Positions 9,019 to 18,083 of a DNA stretch of 32,012 bases are shown here, in pieces (position 1 is the stretch's first letter; the number at the start of each line of letters is the position of its first letter). The notes under the pieces are model-generated. The model did not search any database. It was given only the letters and a program-made list of their open reading frames with translations, and was not told the DNA's origin. The stretch is from Betaproteobacteria bacterium Ga0077523 (lineage in GTDB: Bacteria; Pseudomonadota; Gammaproteobacteria; Burkholderiales; Ga0077523): positions 1-32,012 of the forward strand of contig LNDQ01000138.1 in NCBI GenBank assembly GCA_001464695.1, in the 5' to 3' direction. The position numbers and the translations under genes are program-made.

Positions 9019-10341
9019 ATGGGAGTGATCAGGGAAGTCTTCGTGCCGGACATCGGCGACTACAAGGATGTGCCGGTCATCGAAGTCCTGGTGAAGGCCG
9101 GGCAGTCGATCAGCGCCGAGGAATCGCTCGTCACTCTGGAAAGCGACAAGGCGACGATGGAAGTGCCCGCACCCTTCGGCGGCGTGGTGAAGGATCTGCG
9201 CGTGAAGGTGGGCGACAAGGTCTCGCAAGGCACGCTCGTGCTGACGCTCGAAGCCGCGGAGGCTGGAGCAACAGCACCTGCTCCTGCACCGGCGCCCGCG
9301 GCAGCAGCACCCGCGCCGGCACCGGCGGCACCTGCCCCCGCACCCGCTGCAGTGGCCGCTCCAGCCCCTGCGCCCGTTGCCGCACCCGCCGCGGGGCCCA
9401 TCGACGAAGCTTCGTTCGCCAAGGCACACGCGAGCCCGTCGGTGCGCCGCTTTGCTCGCGAGCTGGGAGTGAATCTCGGTCTGTTGAAAGGCTCCGGCCC
9501 CAAGGAACGGATCATCAAGGAAGACATCCAGAACTTCGTGAAGCGCGCGATCGCTGGTGGCGCACCCGCCTCAGGCGCGGCGACCGGCGGCGGCATGCCC
9601 GGTTTCAACCTCCCCGCCTGGCCCAACATCGACTTCTCGAAGTTCGGCCCGGTGGAGACGAAGCCGCTCTCGCGCATCCAGAAGATCTCGGGCCCGGCAC
9701 TGCATCGCAACTGGGTGATGATTCCGCACATCACGCAGCACGACGAAGCCGACGTCACCGACATGGAGGCGTTTCGCAAGACGCTTTCCGACGAGAACGC
9801 CAAGAGCGGCCTGAAGATCACCCCGCTCGCCTTCCTGATGAAGGCGGCGGTCGCTTCGCTCAAGCAATTTCCCGAGTTCAACGCCTCGGTCGCACCGGGC
9901 GGGGACGCGCTGATCCTCAAGCAGTACTACCACATCGGTGTGGCCGTCGACACGCCCGAGGGCCTGGTCGTGCCGGTCATCCGCGACGTGGACAAGAAGG
10001 GCGTTGTCCAGCTGGCGAAGGAACTGGGCGAGATCAGTCAGAAGGCGCGCGACAAGAAGATGGGCCCGGCCGACATGCAGGGCGGCACCTTCTCCATCTC
10101 CAGCCTGGGCGGCATCGGCGGTGGACATTTCACGCCGATCATCAACGCGCCGGAAGTCGCGATCCTCGGCGTATCGCGTTCGACCATGAAGCCGGTGTGG
10201 AAGGACGGCACCTTCGTACCACGGCTGATGATGCCGATCTCGCTTTCCTACGACCACCGGGTCATCGACGGCGCCAAGGGCGCGCGGTTCATCGCGCATC
10301 TCAACGTAGTCCTGTCCGACCTCCGTCGGGTCATGATTTAG
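9019..10341 (+). CDS. aceF: Pyruvate dehydrogenase E2, dihydrolipoamide acetyltransferase
   Basis: The 440-residue E2 has one lipoyl domain (residues about 1-80, lipoyl-lysine motif [10 protein letters not shown]). An Ala/Pro-rich flexible linker of about 50 residues follows, then a peripheral subunit-binding domain ([13 protein letters not shown]) and the acetyltransferase domain ending with SYDHRVIDG, which carries the catalytic histidine. It transfers acetyl groups to CoA and forms the core of the complex. Some relatives have two or three lipoyl domains; only one is present here. It is co-oriented with aceE and ends eight nt before the nadD start. Confidence 0.97.
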   Translation: MGVIREVFVPDIGDYKDVPVIEVLVKAGQSISAEESLVTLESDKATMEVPAPFGGVVKDLRVKVGDKVSQGTLVLTLEAAEAGATAPAPAPAPAAAAPAPAPAAPAPAPAAVAAPAPAPVAAPAAGPIDEASFAKAHASPSVRRFARELGVNLGLLKGSGPKERIIKEDIQNFVKRAIAGGAPASGAATGGGMPGFNLPAWPNIDFSKFGPVETKPLSRIQKISGPALHRNWVMIPHITQHDEADVTDMEAFRKTLSDENAKSGLKITPLAFLMKAAVASLKQFPEFNASVAPGGDALILKQYYHIGVAVDTPEGLVVPVIRDVDKKGVVQLAKELGEISQKARDKKMGPADMQGGTFSISSLGGIGGGHFTPIINAPEVAILGVSRSTMKPVWKDGTFVPRLMMPISLSYDHRVIDGAKGARFIAHLNVVLSDLRRVMI

Positions 10342-10348
10342 CGGTAGC

Positions 10349-11023
10349 GTGGCGGCCGGCGGCGCCATCGGCGTACTGGGCGGGACGTTCGATCCCGTCC
10401 ATCTGGCCCATCTGCGTCTGGCCGAAGAAGCGGCCGAAGCCTTCGGGCTCGACCAGGTCCACCTGATCGCCTCGGCCGCACCGCCCCACCGCGCAGCACC
10501 GGGGGCGACGGCCGAGCAGCGCCTGGCCATGGTCCGACTGGCGGTGGCAGGCAACCCGAAGCTGGTGGCCGACGACCGCGAGCTGCGCCGGTCGGCACCC
10601 AGCTACTCCATCGATACACTCGACAGCCTGCGCGCCGAGTTCGGCGGGGCGCGGCCGATCGCGCTGATCATGGGGGCGGACGCCTTCGTGCTGCTGCAGA
10701 CCTGGAGGCGGTGGCTTGACCTTTTCAGCTACGCCCACATCATCGTGGCACACCGCCCCGGCTGGGAACCCGACGATTGGCGCGCCTCCATGGGCGAAGC
10801 GCTGCGCAAGCAGTTCGACACCCGGTTGAGCGCCGACCGTGCCCGACTGGTGAACGCCCCGGCCGGTGCCATCGCCACTCTCCCCATCACCCAGTTGGAC
10901 ATTTCCGCGAGCGCGATCAGGGCGTTACTGGCGGCCGACCGCAGCCCCCGTTACTTGATTCCCGAAAGCGTTCTCGGCTACATTGCCCGCAACGATCTGT
11001 ACAAGGAATCGGATGCACGTTGA
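10349..11023 (+). CDS. nadD: Nicotinate-nucleotide adenylyltransferase
   Basis: This is a 224-residue NadD-family enzyme. The nucleotide-binding GGTFDPVHLAHLR motif is near residue 11, with SAPPHR, and the C-terminal ISASAIR motif of the nucleotidyltransferase superfamily is present. It converts nicotinate mononucleotide and ATP to deamido-NAD in NAD synthesis. Translation starts at GTG seven nt after the aceF stop, without a clear ribosome site, suggesting re-initiation or low expression. Its 3' end overlaps the rsfS start by 11 nt, which fits translational coupling. Confidence 0.95.
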   Translation: MAAGGAIGVLGGTFDPVHLAHLRLAEEAAEAFGLDQVHLIASAAPPHRAAPGATAEQRLAMVRLAVAGNPKLVADDRELRRSAPSYSIDTLDSLRAEFGGARPIALIMGADAFVLLQTWRRWLDLFSYAHIIVAHRPGWEPDDWRASMGEALRKQFDTRLSADRARLVNAPAGAIATLPITQLDISASAIRALLAADRSPRYLIPESVLGYIARNDLYKESDAR

Positions 11024-11390
11024 GGATCTCGTCCGCGCCGCGATAGCCGCGCTGGAAGACGTAAAAGCGCGCGATATCGTGGTACTGGATGTGCGCAAGA
11101 TGACGTCGTTGTTCGACATCGTGATCGTCGCGAGCGCCGAATCCGGGCGGCAGACGCGGGCGCTTTCGCACCATGTGCTGGAGCGCGCCAAGGAGCTCGG
11201 TGCCTCGATCACTGGCGTCGAGGGCGAAGAATCCGGCGAATGGGTGCTGGTGGACCTGGGCGACGTGGTAGTCCACATCATGCAGCCCGCCATCCGCGAC
11301 TACTACAATCTCGAGGAACTCTGGGGTGGAAAGCGGCCCGTGCCACGACACCTGCATGCCGGTGCCGGGTACGCCGGAGCCAGCGTCTGA
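11013..11390 (+). CDS. rsfS: Ribosomal silencing factor RsfS
   Basis: A 125-residue protein begins MHVEDLVRAAIAALEDVKA and contains the conserved MTSLFDIVIVASA, SGEWVLVDLGDVVVHIM and YYNLEELW segments of the Iojap/RsfS family. It binds ribosomal protein L14 and blocks subunit joining when nutrients are short. The ATG at 11013 has AAGGAA upstream and lies inside the nadD end; an upstream in-frame start at 10983 is less likely. nadD-rsfS-rlmH is a conserved order in proteobacteria. Confidence 0.94.
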   Translation: MHVEDLVRAAIAALEDVKARDIVVLDVRKMTSLFDIVIVASAESGRQTRALSHHVLERAKELGASITGVEGEESGEWVLVDLGDVVVHIMQPAIRDYYNLEELWGGKRPVPRHLHAGAGYAGASV

Positions 11391-11447
11391 TGTCGACGGC
11401 GTCCGTCGCGTGCGGGCGCCGAACCCCCTGCCAACCCGGCTCCGCCG

Positions 11448-11927
11448 ATGCGCTTCCTGATCATCTCGGTCGGGCATCGCCAGCCTGCCTGGGTCGAAAG
11501 CGCCTTCGGTGAATACGCCAAGCGCATGCCGCGCGAGGTGCGCGTGGAGCTGATCGAGCTGCGCCCCGAGGCACGTTCCGACAATGCTGGGGAGGCCGCC
11601 GTGGCCAAACTGCTGGAGCGGGAGGCCGAACGCATCCGCGCCGCCACGCCGAAGGGCTGCGCCATGGTGGCCCTGGACGAGGCAGGCGAGGCGGTGACCA
11701 CCCGCGCGTTGGCGGCCCGCATGGAGCAATGGCTCTCGGGCGGACGCGACGTCGCCTTCGTGATCGGCAGCGCCGACGGGCTGGACGCCAGCCTCAAGGC
11801 CGAGGCCGAGCGGCGGCTTTCGCTTTCCGCCATGACGTTACCCCACGGGCTGGCACGCGTGGTGCTCGCGGAGCAGCTCTACCGTGCGCACTCACTGCTG
11901 CGCGGACACCCGTACCACCGCGACTAG
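11448..11927 (+). CDS. rlmH: 23S rRNA pseudouridine-1915 N3-methyltransferase
   Basis: This is a 159-residue SPOUT methyltransferase with the family's knot signatures: FVIGSADGLD near residue 105, LSLSAMTLPH, ARVVLAEQLYRAHSLLRGHPYHRD at the end in broken form. It methylates pseudouridine 1915 in helix 69 of 23S rRNA. It follows rsfS after 57 nt in the usual order. Confidence 0.95.
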   Translation: MRFLIISVGHRQPAWVESAFGEYAKRMPREVRVELIELRPEARSDNAGEAAVAKLLEREAERIRAATPKGCAMVALDEAGEAVTTRALAARMEQWLSGGRDVAFVIGSADGLDASLKAEAERRLSLSAMTLPHGLARVVLAEQLYRAHSLLRGHPYHRD

Positions 11928-11985
11928 ATGGATCGGTTCTACACCACTGACGTGCGCTCCATTACACCACTTTTCCTCACCCCCA

Positions 11986-12050
11986 CCCCTCTCCCGGAGG
12001 GAGAGGGGCTCGTCGCGGTTGTTTCGCATCCCTCTCCCGCCGGGAGAGGG
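11986..12050. repeat. Paired GC-rich hairpins (CTCTCCC/GGGAGAG family), copy 3
   Basis: Hairpins lie at 11986-12008 and 12030-12050, closer together than in copies 1 and 2 and in the reverse order. The second hairpin ends eight nt before the maf start codon, so its GGGAGAGGG arm overlaps or replaces the maf ribosome-binding region. Confidence 0.8.
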
Positions 12051-12058
12051 ACCGAGGG

Positions 12059-12679
12059 ATGGCCACCCTGACCCGCCACATCTACCTCGCCTCGCGCAGC
12101 GCGCGCCGGCGGGAGATCCTCACCCAGATGGGGGTGCGGTACGAGGTGCTGCTGCTGCGGGAGGGGGTCACCCGGGGAGAGGACTTCGACGAGACCCCCC
12201 TGCCGGACGAGCCGGCGGTGGACTACGTTCTGCGGGTGGCGAAGCTCAAGGCCGAGGTGGGCTGGACCCGCATGCTGCAACGCCGGCTGCTCAAGCAGCC
12301 CATCCTGTCTGCCGACACCACCGTGGCGCTGGACGGCAAGATCATGGCGAAGCCCACGGACCGGGCCGATGCCATCCGCATGCTGCAGGCGCTTTCCGGA
12401 CGCAGCCATGAAGTCCATACCGCGGTCGCCGTGAAGATGGACGAGCGGGTCGAGGTGGTGCTGTCTTCCACCCAGGTCACGTTCGCGACCCTTTCCGACG
12501 AGATCATCCGCAACTACGTCGCGACCGGCGACCCGATGGACAAGGCCGGCGCCTACGGCATCCAGGGCAAGGCGGCCCTGTTCGTGAAACACATCGCCGG
12601 CAGCCACTCGGGTGTGGTGGGTCTGCCGGTGTACGAGACCAGCGATCTGCTGGCACGGTTCGGCTGCCGGGTACTGTGA
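12059..12679 (+). CDS. maf: Maf-family nucleoside triphosphate pyrophosphatase (YhdE-like)
   Basis: The 206-residue protein starts with the Maf signature LASRSARRREILTQMG and has SADTTVALDGKIMAKP with the catalytic aspartate and DKAGAYGIQG near the end. These match the YhdE (dTTP/UTP pyrophosphatase) branch better than the YceF branch. It hydrolyses non-canonical or excess nucleotides and has been linked to septum control. Its stop overlaps the rng start by GTGA, so the two are coupled. The ribosome site is embedded in a GC-rich hairpin repeat, which is odd. Confidence 0.93.
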   Translation: MATLTRHIYLASRSARRREILTQMGVRYEVLLLREGVTRGEDFDETPLPDEPAVDYVLRVAKLKAEVGWTRMLQRRLLKQPILSADTTVALDGKIMAKPTDRADAIRMLQALSGRSHEVHTAVAVKMDERVEVVLSSTQVTFATLSDEIIRNYVATGDPMDKAGAYGIQGKAALFVKHIAGSHSGVVGLPVYETSDLLARFGCRVL

Positions 12680-14127
12680 ACGGGGAGATCCTCATCAACG
12701 TGACCCCGCAGGAAACGCGGGTCGCGGTGATGGAACAGGGCTCCGCGCAGGAACTGCACGTCGAACGCAGCTCGCAACGCGGGCTGGTGGGCAACACCTA
12801 CCTGGGTGTGGTGAGCCGCGTGCTGCCCGGAATGCAGTCGGCCTTCATCCAGATCGGGCTGGATCGCGCCGCCTTCCTGCATGTGGCCGACATCTGGGGC
12901 CACCGTGGCGGCGACGAGGCGAAGCCCATCGAGAAGATCCTGCACGACGGCGACACCGTGCTGGTGCAGGTCATCAAAGACCCGATCGGCACCAAGGGTG
13001 CACGACTGTCCACGCAGATCAGCATCGCGGGACGGTTTCTCGTCTACCTCCCGCAGGAATCGCACATCGGTGTGTCGCAACGCATCGAGGACGAGACCGA
13101 GCGCACGCAACTGAAAGAACGCCTGCACCAGATGCTGCCGTCGGATCAACCGGGCGGCTTCATCATCCGCACCATGGCCGAGACGGCCACGGATACGGAA
13201 CTCTCCTCCGATCTGGAGTACCTGCGCCGCCTGTGGGCAGGGATCCAGGAGCGCGCGCGGACCAGTTCAGCACCCGCCCTCCTGTATCAGGATCTCGACC
13301 TCAGCCTGCGCGTGTTGCGCGACTTCGTCAGCGACGACACCGAACGCATCCTGGTGGATTCGCGCGAGACCTTTCAGCGCCTGACCACCTTCGCCAGTGA
13401 CTACAACCTGCCGATGCTCGACCGCATCCAACACTACACCGGCGACCGGCCGCTGTTCGACGTCTACGGTGTCGAAGACGAGATCGAGCGCGCCCTCGCG
13501 CGCCGGGTGGCACTCAAGTCGGGCGGCTACCTCATCCTCGACCAAACCGAAGCGTTGACGACCGTCGACGTGAACACCGGCGGCTTCGTCGGCGGGCGCA
13601 GCTTCGACGACACCATTTTCAAGACCAATCTCGAAGCCGCACAGGTGATAGCGCGGCAACTGCGGCTGCGCAATCTGGGCGGGATCATCATCATCGACTT
13701 CATCGACATGGACAACGACCTGCACCGGGATGCGGTGCTGGCGGAGTTCCGCAAGGCGTTGTCGACGGATCGGACGCGCGTGGGGGTGAACGGGTTCACC
13801 ACGCTTGGGCTCGTGGAGATGACACGGAAGCGCACGCGTGAGAGCTTGGCTCACGTGTTGTGTGAACCGTGTCCTACGTGCCATGGGCGCGGTGAGCTGA
13901 AGACTGCGCAGTCGGTGTGCTACCAGGTTTTGCGCGAAGTCGTGCGAGAGGCGCGGCAGTTCGATGCGCGGGAGTTTCGGATTCTGGCTTCGCAGAAGGT
14001 CATCGATACGTTTCTCGATGAAGAGGCGCAGAGCCTGGCGATGGCGGAGGAGTTCATCGGGAAACCGATCCGGTTGCAGGTGGAAACGCTGTATAACCAG
14101 GAGCAGTACGACATCGTTCTGGTATAG
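12676..14127 (+). CDS. rng: Ribonuclease G
   Basis: The 483-residue protein starts at GTG, overlapping the maf stop. It contains an S1 domain (residues about 35-125), the RNase E/G catalytic domain with TVDVNTGGFVGG and DFIDMDND, and the zinc-link CPTCHGRG near residue 395. It has no long C-terminal scaffold, so it is RNase G rather than RNase E. It trims the 5' end of 16S rRNA and degrades some mRNAs in the cytoplasm. Confidence 0.96.
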   Translation: MNGEILINVTPQETRVAVMEQGSAQELHVERSSQRGLVGNTYLGVVSRVLPGMQSAFIQIGLDRAAFLHVADIWGHRGGDEAKPIEKILHDGDTVLVQVIKDPIGTKGARLSTQISIAGRFLVYLPQESHIGVSQRIEDETERTQLKERLHQMLPSDQPGGFIIRTMAETATDTELSSDLEYLRRLWAGIQERARTSSAPALLYQDLDLSLRVLRDFVSDDTERILVDSRETFQRLTTFASDYNLPMLDRIQHYTGDRPLFDVYGVEDEIERALARRVALKSGGYLILDQTEALTTVDVNTGGFVGGRSFDDTIFKTNLEAAQVIARQLRLRNLGGIIIIDFIDMDNDLHRDAVLAEFRKALSTDRTRVGVNGFTTLGLVEMTRKRTRESLAHVLCEPCPTCHGRGELKTAQSVCYQVLREVVREARQFDAREFRILASQKVIDTFLDEEAQSLAMAEEFIGKPIRLQVETLYNQEQYDIVLV

Positions 14128-14265
14128 GTGATCGGGACATCTCACCCCGGTCCACTTGCCGAACGCACCGCGGTCTGACCAGGATCTGCCCAAGTTGGGT
14201 ATCTCGCGGCGGTCGCTCGACAAGCGGGCGTCTTCAAGTTTGGTCGGACCGCAGTAAAGGAACTC

Positions 14266-15183
14266 GTGAGAAGGATGCTCCTTGCCGTCGCGATAATGGC
14301 TAGCGCGCTGCTCGCCTGGTGGATTTGGACGCCCGACGAAGACCGAAGCCTCCTCGAAGCCAGATACCTGCTCGCCCCTGGCGACATGATGCAAGTGGGC
14401 AACTGGCGGCTGCACGTTCGCGACAGCGGTCCACGTGACGCTCCGGCCATCATCCTGATCCACGGCTTCGGTGCGAGCCTGCAGACATGGGACGCCTGGG
14501 CGGAGGGCCTCGGTCGCAAGCACCGAGTGATTCGCTTCGACCTGCCCGGCAGCGGGCTGAGCTTGCCGGACCCGGCTGCCGACTATACCGACGTGCGCAG
14601 CATCGAGTTGCTACTCGCCCTGATGGACCGGCTCGGCCTGCAGCGCGCGGACATCGTCGGCCATTCGATCGGCGGTCGCATTGCGTGGACATTCGCGGCG
14701 ACGCACCCCGAGCGTGTTTATCGGCTGGTGCTGGTGTCACCCGACGGTTTCGCGAGCCCGGGATTCGAGTATGGCAAGGCGCCCGAGGTACCGAGCGTCC
14801 TCGGGTTGATACGCTACGTGCTGCCGAAGTCGCTTCTGCGGATGAACCTTAAGCCTGCCTATGCGAGCCCGGAGTTTCTCAGCGATGCGCTGCTCGATCG
14901 CTACTACGATCTCATCCAAGCGCCGGGCGCCCGCCAGGCGATGCTGGATCGCATGCGGCAGACGGTGCTCGTCGATCCGCGGCCGTTGCTTGCGGCCATC
15001 CGCGCACCGACCTTGCTGGTCTGGGGCGAGCGCGATGCAATGATCCCGTTCGCAAACTCGGCGGACTATCTGAAGACGCTGCCGGATGCCCGGCTGGCGT
15101 CGTTCCCGACCGCAGGTCATCTACCCCATGAAGAGGCGGCGGCGGATTCCCTTGCTGCCGTCGAAGCGTTCCTTGGTCGGTGA
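14266..15183 (+). CDS. Alpha/beta hydrolase with N-terminal membrane anchor or signal
   Basis: This 305-residue protein starts with GTG after a TAAAGGA ribosome site; an ATG three codons later is an alternative. Residues about 4-21 are one hydrophobic segment, so it is membrane-anchored or exported. The fold is the alpha/beta hydrolase type with oxyanion HGFG (66-69), nucleophile elbow GHSIGG (Ser134), an acidic residue in WGERDAM and the catalytic His in GHLPHEE. The substrate is unknown. It is convergent with the BciA-like gene three nt downstream. Confidence 0.85.
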   Translation: MRRMLLAVAIMASALLAWWIWTPDEDRSLLEARYLLAPGDMMQVGNWRLHVRDSGPRDAPAIILIHGFGASLQTWDAWAEGLGRKHRVIRFDLPGSGLSLPDPAADYTDVRSIELLLALMDRLGLQRADIVGHSIGGRIAWTFAATHPERVYRLVLVSPDGFASPGFEYGKAPEVPSVLGLIRYVLPKSLLRMNLKPAYASPEFLSDALLDRYYDLIQAPGARQAMLDRMRQTVLVDPRPLLAAIRAPTLLVWGERDAMIPFANSADYLKTLPDARLASFPTAGHLPHEEAAADSLAAVEAFLGR

Positions 15184-15186
15184 GCT

Positions 15187-16224
15187 TCAGAAGACGGCGT
15201 GATCGCCGCGCTCGGGCGCAGCGGCGCCGCCGATGAGGCTCGCGTAGAAGTCGAACAGCGTCTGCCTGCCGGTTGAAGGCGTGGCGTCCGGATCGTAGCG
15301 ACCGGTGGCATGATCGAGGACGAGCATGGACTCGGTGGCGTAGTAGCGACCGATGCGCGCAAGCTCCGCCTTCGCCGCAAGCGCGGGCACCACGTGCCCG
15401 ACGGTTCCCAGCACACCGATGATGCCGTCGAGTAGTGCCACCGGCACATGCTTGAACCGAGGCGCGCGCCCGAGCAACGCGAACAGGTGCTCGCCCTGCT
15501 GGCGCGGCGTGATGGCCTTCCCCGGCCCGCCGATCGTCAGCACTCGGTTTCGACGGCTTTCGTCGTCGAGGCAGTCGGCAATGTAATCCGCGAGATCGTC
15601 GTCGCTGATGGGTTTGCACGCCGTCAGCGTGCCGTCACCGAACACCACGAACGGCTTGCCCTGCTTCACCCGCTCGACCTGTCCCGACAGCGACTTGAAG
15701 AACGCCGTCGGCCGCACGATGGAGTAGGCCATGCCGGACTCCGCCAGCACCTTCTCGGATGCCAGCTTGGCGTGCTGAAAGGCGAGCAACGGCTTCTGCA
15801 CGCAGATGGCGGAGAGCAGCACGGCATGCGACACGCCCGCGTCGTGGGCCGCCTCGAATGCCTGCACGTTCGCTCGGTGATCGATGGCCCAGGCGTCGCT
15901 CGGTGCACCGGTGCGCGAGGCCAGGCACGACACGAGGGCATCGAAGCGTTCGCCCCGGAGACCATCGCGCCTTAACGAGGCTGGGTCTTGTACGTCGCCG
16001 AACCGTACGGTGGCGCCCGCGAGAACTCGGGTGCTTGCGTCCGGGGCGAGCGCGCCGCCGACACCGGCTCTCGGGCGCACAAAGCAGACGACCTCGTGAC
16101 CGCGCCGCACCAGCGCGCGAACGGTCACGCGGCCGATGGTCCCGGTGGCACCGAGCACGAACACACGTCGCGGGTGCGGCGATTGTGGCTGCGCAGGAGG
16201 CGCCAGGGGAGCAATGGAGGTCAT
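15187..16224 (-). CDS. NAD(P)-binding Rossmann protein resembling divinyl chlorophyllide 8-vinyl reductase BciA
   Basis: The 345-residue protein has a dinucleotide-binding loop GATGTIG at residues 25-31. It then has a run of segments I associate with BciA: SCLASRTG, SAICVQKPLLAFQ, YSIVRPTAFFKSL, KPISDDDLADYIADC, and YYATESMLVLD near the end. BciA reduces the 8-vinyl group of chlorophyll precursors. No other bacteriochlorophyll gene is in the window, so it may be a paralogue with another role or part of a dispersed pathway. It lies 117 nt behind the GNAT gene on the same strand. Confidence 0.72.
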   Translation of the reverse strand: MTSIAPLAPPAQPQSPHPRRVFVLGATGTIGRVTVRALVRRGHEVVCFVRPRAGVGGALAPDASTRVLAGATVRFGDVQDPASLRRDGLRGERFDALVSCLASRTGAPSDAWAIDHRANVQAFEAAHDAGVSHAVLLSAICVQKPLLAFQHAKLASEKVLAESGMAYSIVRPTAFFKSLSGQVERVKQGKPFVVFGDGTLTACKPISDDDLADYIADCLDDESRRNRVLTIGGPGKAITPRQQGEHLFALLGRAPRFKHVPVALLDGIIGVLGTVGHVVPALAAKAELARIGRYYATESMLVLDHATGRYDPDATPSTGRQTLFDFYASLIGGAAAPERGDHAVF

Positions 16225-16341
16225 GCCTGTCTCGAGAGTACCGATGCAACGGCCGCTGTCCGAGGTCTTCAGCCGGACAGCACCGGTCGCACGAGGATAT
16301 ACGCTGTGACCGGCCGCGCGGCATTGCAGTGGTGTCGGACG

Positions 16342-17166
16342 CTACGCCGGTCCGGCGAAGTTCAACCGCGAAGCCACCGTCTCGAATCCGCACCTCCGCA
16401 TGTTTGCCAGCGACGGATTGGGTTCGTCGGTGATCGGCTCGCCCGTCTCGGTGATCGCGTAGCGGGCTCCTGCGAGGGCGGAGTCGGCGATCCGGCACGC
16501 CATCAAGGCGCCGTGTGCGCCACGGCGCCGATGGGTTGGTGCGATGGCACCCATCCCGAGCCAACTGGCCTCTGCATCGATGAACAGGCAGCCACCGCCG
16601 ACGATGGTGGCCGCATCGGTGACGGTGTACAGCTTCCACCGCGGTCGTCCGTGCAGGGCTCTCATCCAGTCGCCCATGTATGGCGGCATGTCGAAGACGG
16701 CAGCGATGACCTTTGTCGTTGCATCGGCCTGGTCGTCGCGCGCGATAGCGATCTCGAGGTCGGTGGAGCGTTCGGGTGGGAACGAAGTGGGGCGCAAGAC
16801 CTTCGCCCAGCTACGCCGTGCCGGCACCGTGAAACCCAGGCCGGTCAGTTGCGCGGTGAAGCCATCCGGCGCAGCCCACGGATTCCAGTGCAACCACCAG
16901 GACTCGAGCCCGTTGCGACGATAGACATCGATGATCGACGCGACGGCCTGCGTCGTCGCGGGCTGGCGGAGGCCGAGGCCGATGGCGCGATTGAACATCG
17001 ACGAAGGCAGCCCGGGCGCGACCAGCAACGTCGCATCGCCCACGTGTTCGACGTGCAGCCCCAGCCGCGATCGCAACGCGGCCGGAGCGGCTTCGAACAG
17101 ATCCACGAAGGCCGCTGCTTCGACGTCATCGGCCAGCATCGCCGCCTCCCTGGGCGACAGGCTCAT
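16342..17166 (-). CDS. GNAT-family N-acetyltransferase
   Basis: The 274-residue protein ends with a GNAT acetyl-CoA-binding region: GMGAIAPTHRRRGAHGALMA, the R/Q-x-x-G-x-G/A loop, followed by NPSLANMRRCGFE. The N-terminal half is less conserved. The frame is open further upstream to 17844, but that part is the shadow of the hydroxylase gene. The ATG at 17166-17164 overlaps the upstream stop as ATGA, so the two genes are translationally coupled. The substrate is unknown. Confidence 0.8.
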   Translation of the reverse strand: MSLSPREAAMLADDVEAAAFVDLFEAAPAALRSRLGLHVEHVGDATLLVAPGLPSSMFNRAIGLGLRQPATTQAVASIIDVYRRNGLESWWLHWNPWAAPDGFTAQLTGLGFTVPARRSWAKVLRPTSFPPERSTDLEIAIARDDQADATTKVIAAVFDMPPYMGDWMRALHGRPRWKLYTVTDAATIVGGGCLFIDAEASWLGMGAIAPTHRRRGAHGALMACRIADSALAGARYAITETGEPITDEPNPSLANMRRCGFETVASRLNFAGPA

Positions 17167-17948
17167 GCCGGATTGCCCGCAGTTTCGATGCGGCCGCGGT
17201 TGTGTGGGCCGTAAGTCGCGGCGTTCGCATCCCGCCCGACGAGCATGGGCGCGATGCGCGTCGCGGCGCCGCCTTCGAACCCCACGTCGCCCAGGTACTC
17301 CTTGGGATTCCTGAACGTGCCCCAGAGCAGGTCCCACAACGGCAGGTCGGAATAGTTGTAGGCGTGAAAGCCGCGACGGTGATGAACGCCGTGGGATTCC
17401 GGTCGTTGGATCAAGTAGCCCAGCCACTTCGGCGTGCGGATGTTGAAGTGCTGGAACAGGCCGTAGAAGACGGCGACGTAACCGACGATCGCAGCAGACA
17501 GCGGATCGAGCCCCAGCAGAAAGACGATGACGAGCTGGAACATGGCAATGTTGAGCGTGACCTCCCAGGGTGTGAATACGACGGCGCCGGGCACGTCGAG
17601 CCGATGGGGCGCATGGTGGAGCTGATGCACCCAACGCCAGAGGATGTCGAAGCGGTGATAGGCGCGGTGCAGCAGCGCATTGCCTAAGGTCAGCACGAGG
17701 AATCCCACGACGGCGCCGGGCACCACACCGAGCCGGGCACCCTCGAAGAGGTGGTGCGCGGTGACCGACGGCGGCAGCAGCGCCGGCAGCACGGCGTTCA
17801 GGCCCATCAGCATCACGAAGAAGGCGGCGCCTTTCGTGCGCCACAGGCGGATCGCGGGCCAGCGACGGCCGGTTCCGAGCGCCTCCAACCCGAGCATGGC
17901 CAACCAGGTCAACGGAATCATCAGGGCGACGACCTCTTCAGCTTCCAT
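17163..17948 (-). CDS. Sterol desaturase/fatty acid hydroxylase family membrane protein
   Basis: This is a 261-residue integral membrane protein with the three histidine clusters of the di-iron fatty-acid-hydroxylase superfamily: HRAYH, HQLHHAPH and HGVHHRRGFH. Hydrophobic segments lie at about residues 8-25, 37-60, 78-95 and 130-165. Such enzymes hydroxylate or desaturate lipids at the membrane using O2. It is divergent from the TetR gene at 18104, and two palindromes lie in the shared promoter region, so it is the likely target of that regulator. Confidence 0.88.
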   Translation of the reverse strand: MEAEEVVALMIPLTWLAMLGLEALGTGRRWPAIRLWRTKGAAFFVMLMGLNAVLPALLPPSVTAHHLFEGARLGVVPGAVVGFLVLTLGNALLHRAYHRFDILWRWVHQLHHAPHRLDVPGAVVFTPWEVTLNIAMFQLVIVFLLGLDPLSAAIVGYVAVFYGLFQHFNIRTPKWLGYLIQRPESHGVHHRRGFHAYNYSDLPLWDLLWGTFRNPKEYLGDVGFEGGAATRIAPMLVGRDANAATYGPHNRGRIETAGNPA

Positions 17949-18051
17949 GGCGATTCTCCTTCAAAAGGGTCCGACTACGCGGCGGCCCTCGGCGGGGTCG
18001 CCCCATTTCGCCCGGCGGATGCCTCTGCCCGGGCGCACCTGCTGTCTATGC

Positions 18052-18064
18052 CTTACAGCGTAAA
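18052..18064. promoter_or_regulatory. Operator half-match 1 (CTTAC-AGC-GTAAA)
   Basis: This 13-bp palindrome matches the 18084-18096 site (arms TTTAC/GTAAA, one mismatch). The centres are 32 bp apart, close to three helical turns, on the same face of the DNA. It lies between the divergent hydroxylase and TetR genes. Confidence 0.6.
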
Positions 18065-18083
18065 GGCAATGTACCCAACTACC

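Noticed and set aside
7053..9053. Long antisense open frame (666 codons) opposite aceE, and similar long minus-strand frames opposite livK, rng, rtcB and others
   Set aside because: They mirror real genes of high GC3, lack ribosome sites and recognisable domains, and are typical shadow frames of GC-rich DNA.
14170..14252. Inverted repeat GCGGTCTGACCA / TGGTCGGACCGC between rng and the hydrolase gene
   Set aside because: It has 59 nt between arms, one mismatch and no T tract; too weak to call a terminator or operator.
17167..17844. N-terminal extension of the GNAT frame to 500 codons
   Set aside because: The extra part lies entirely over the hydroxylase gene in another frame; the ATGA overlap at 17163-17166 gives a better start.
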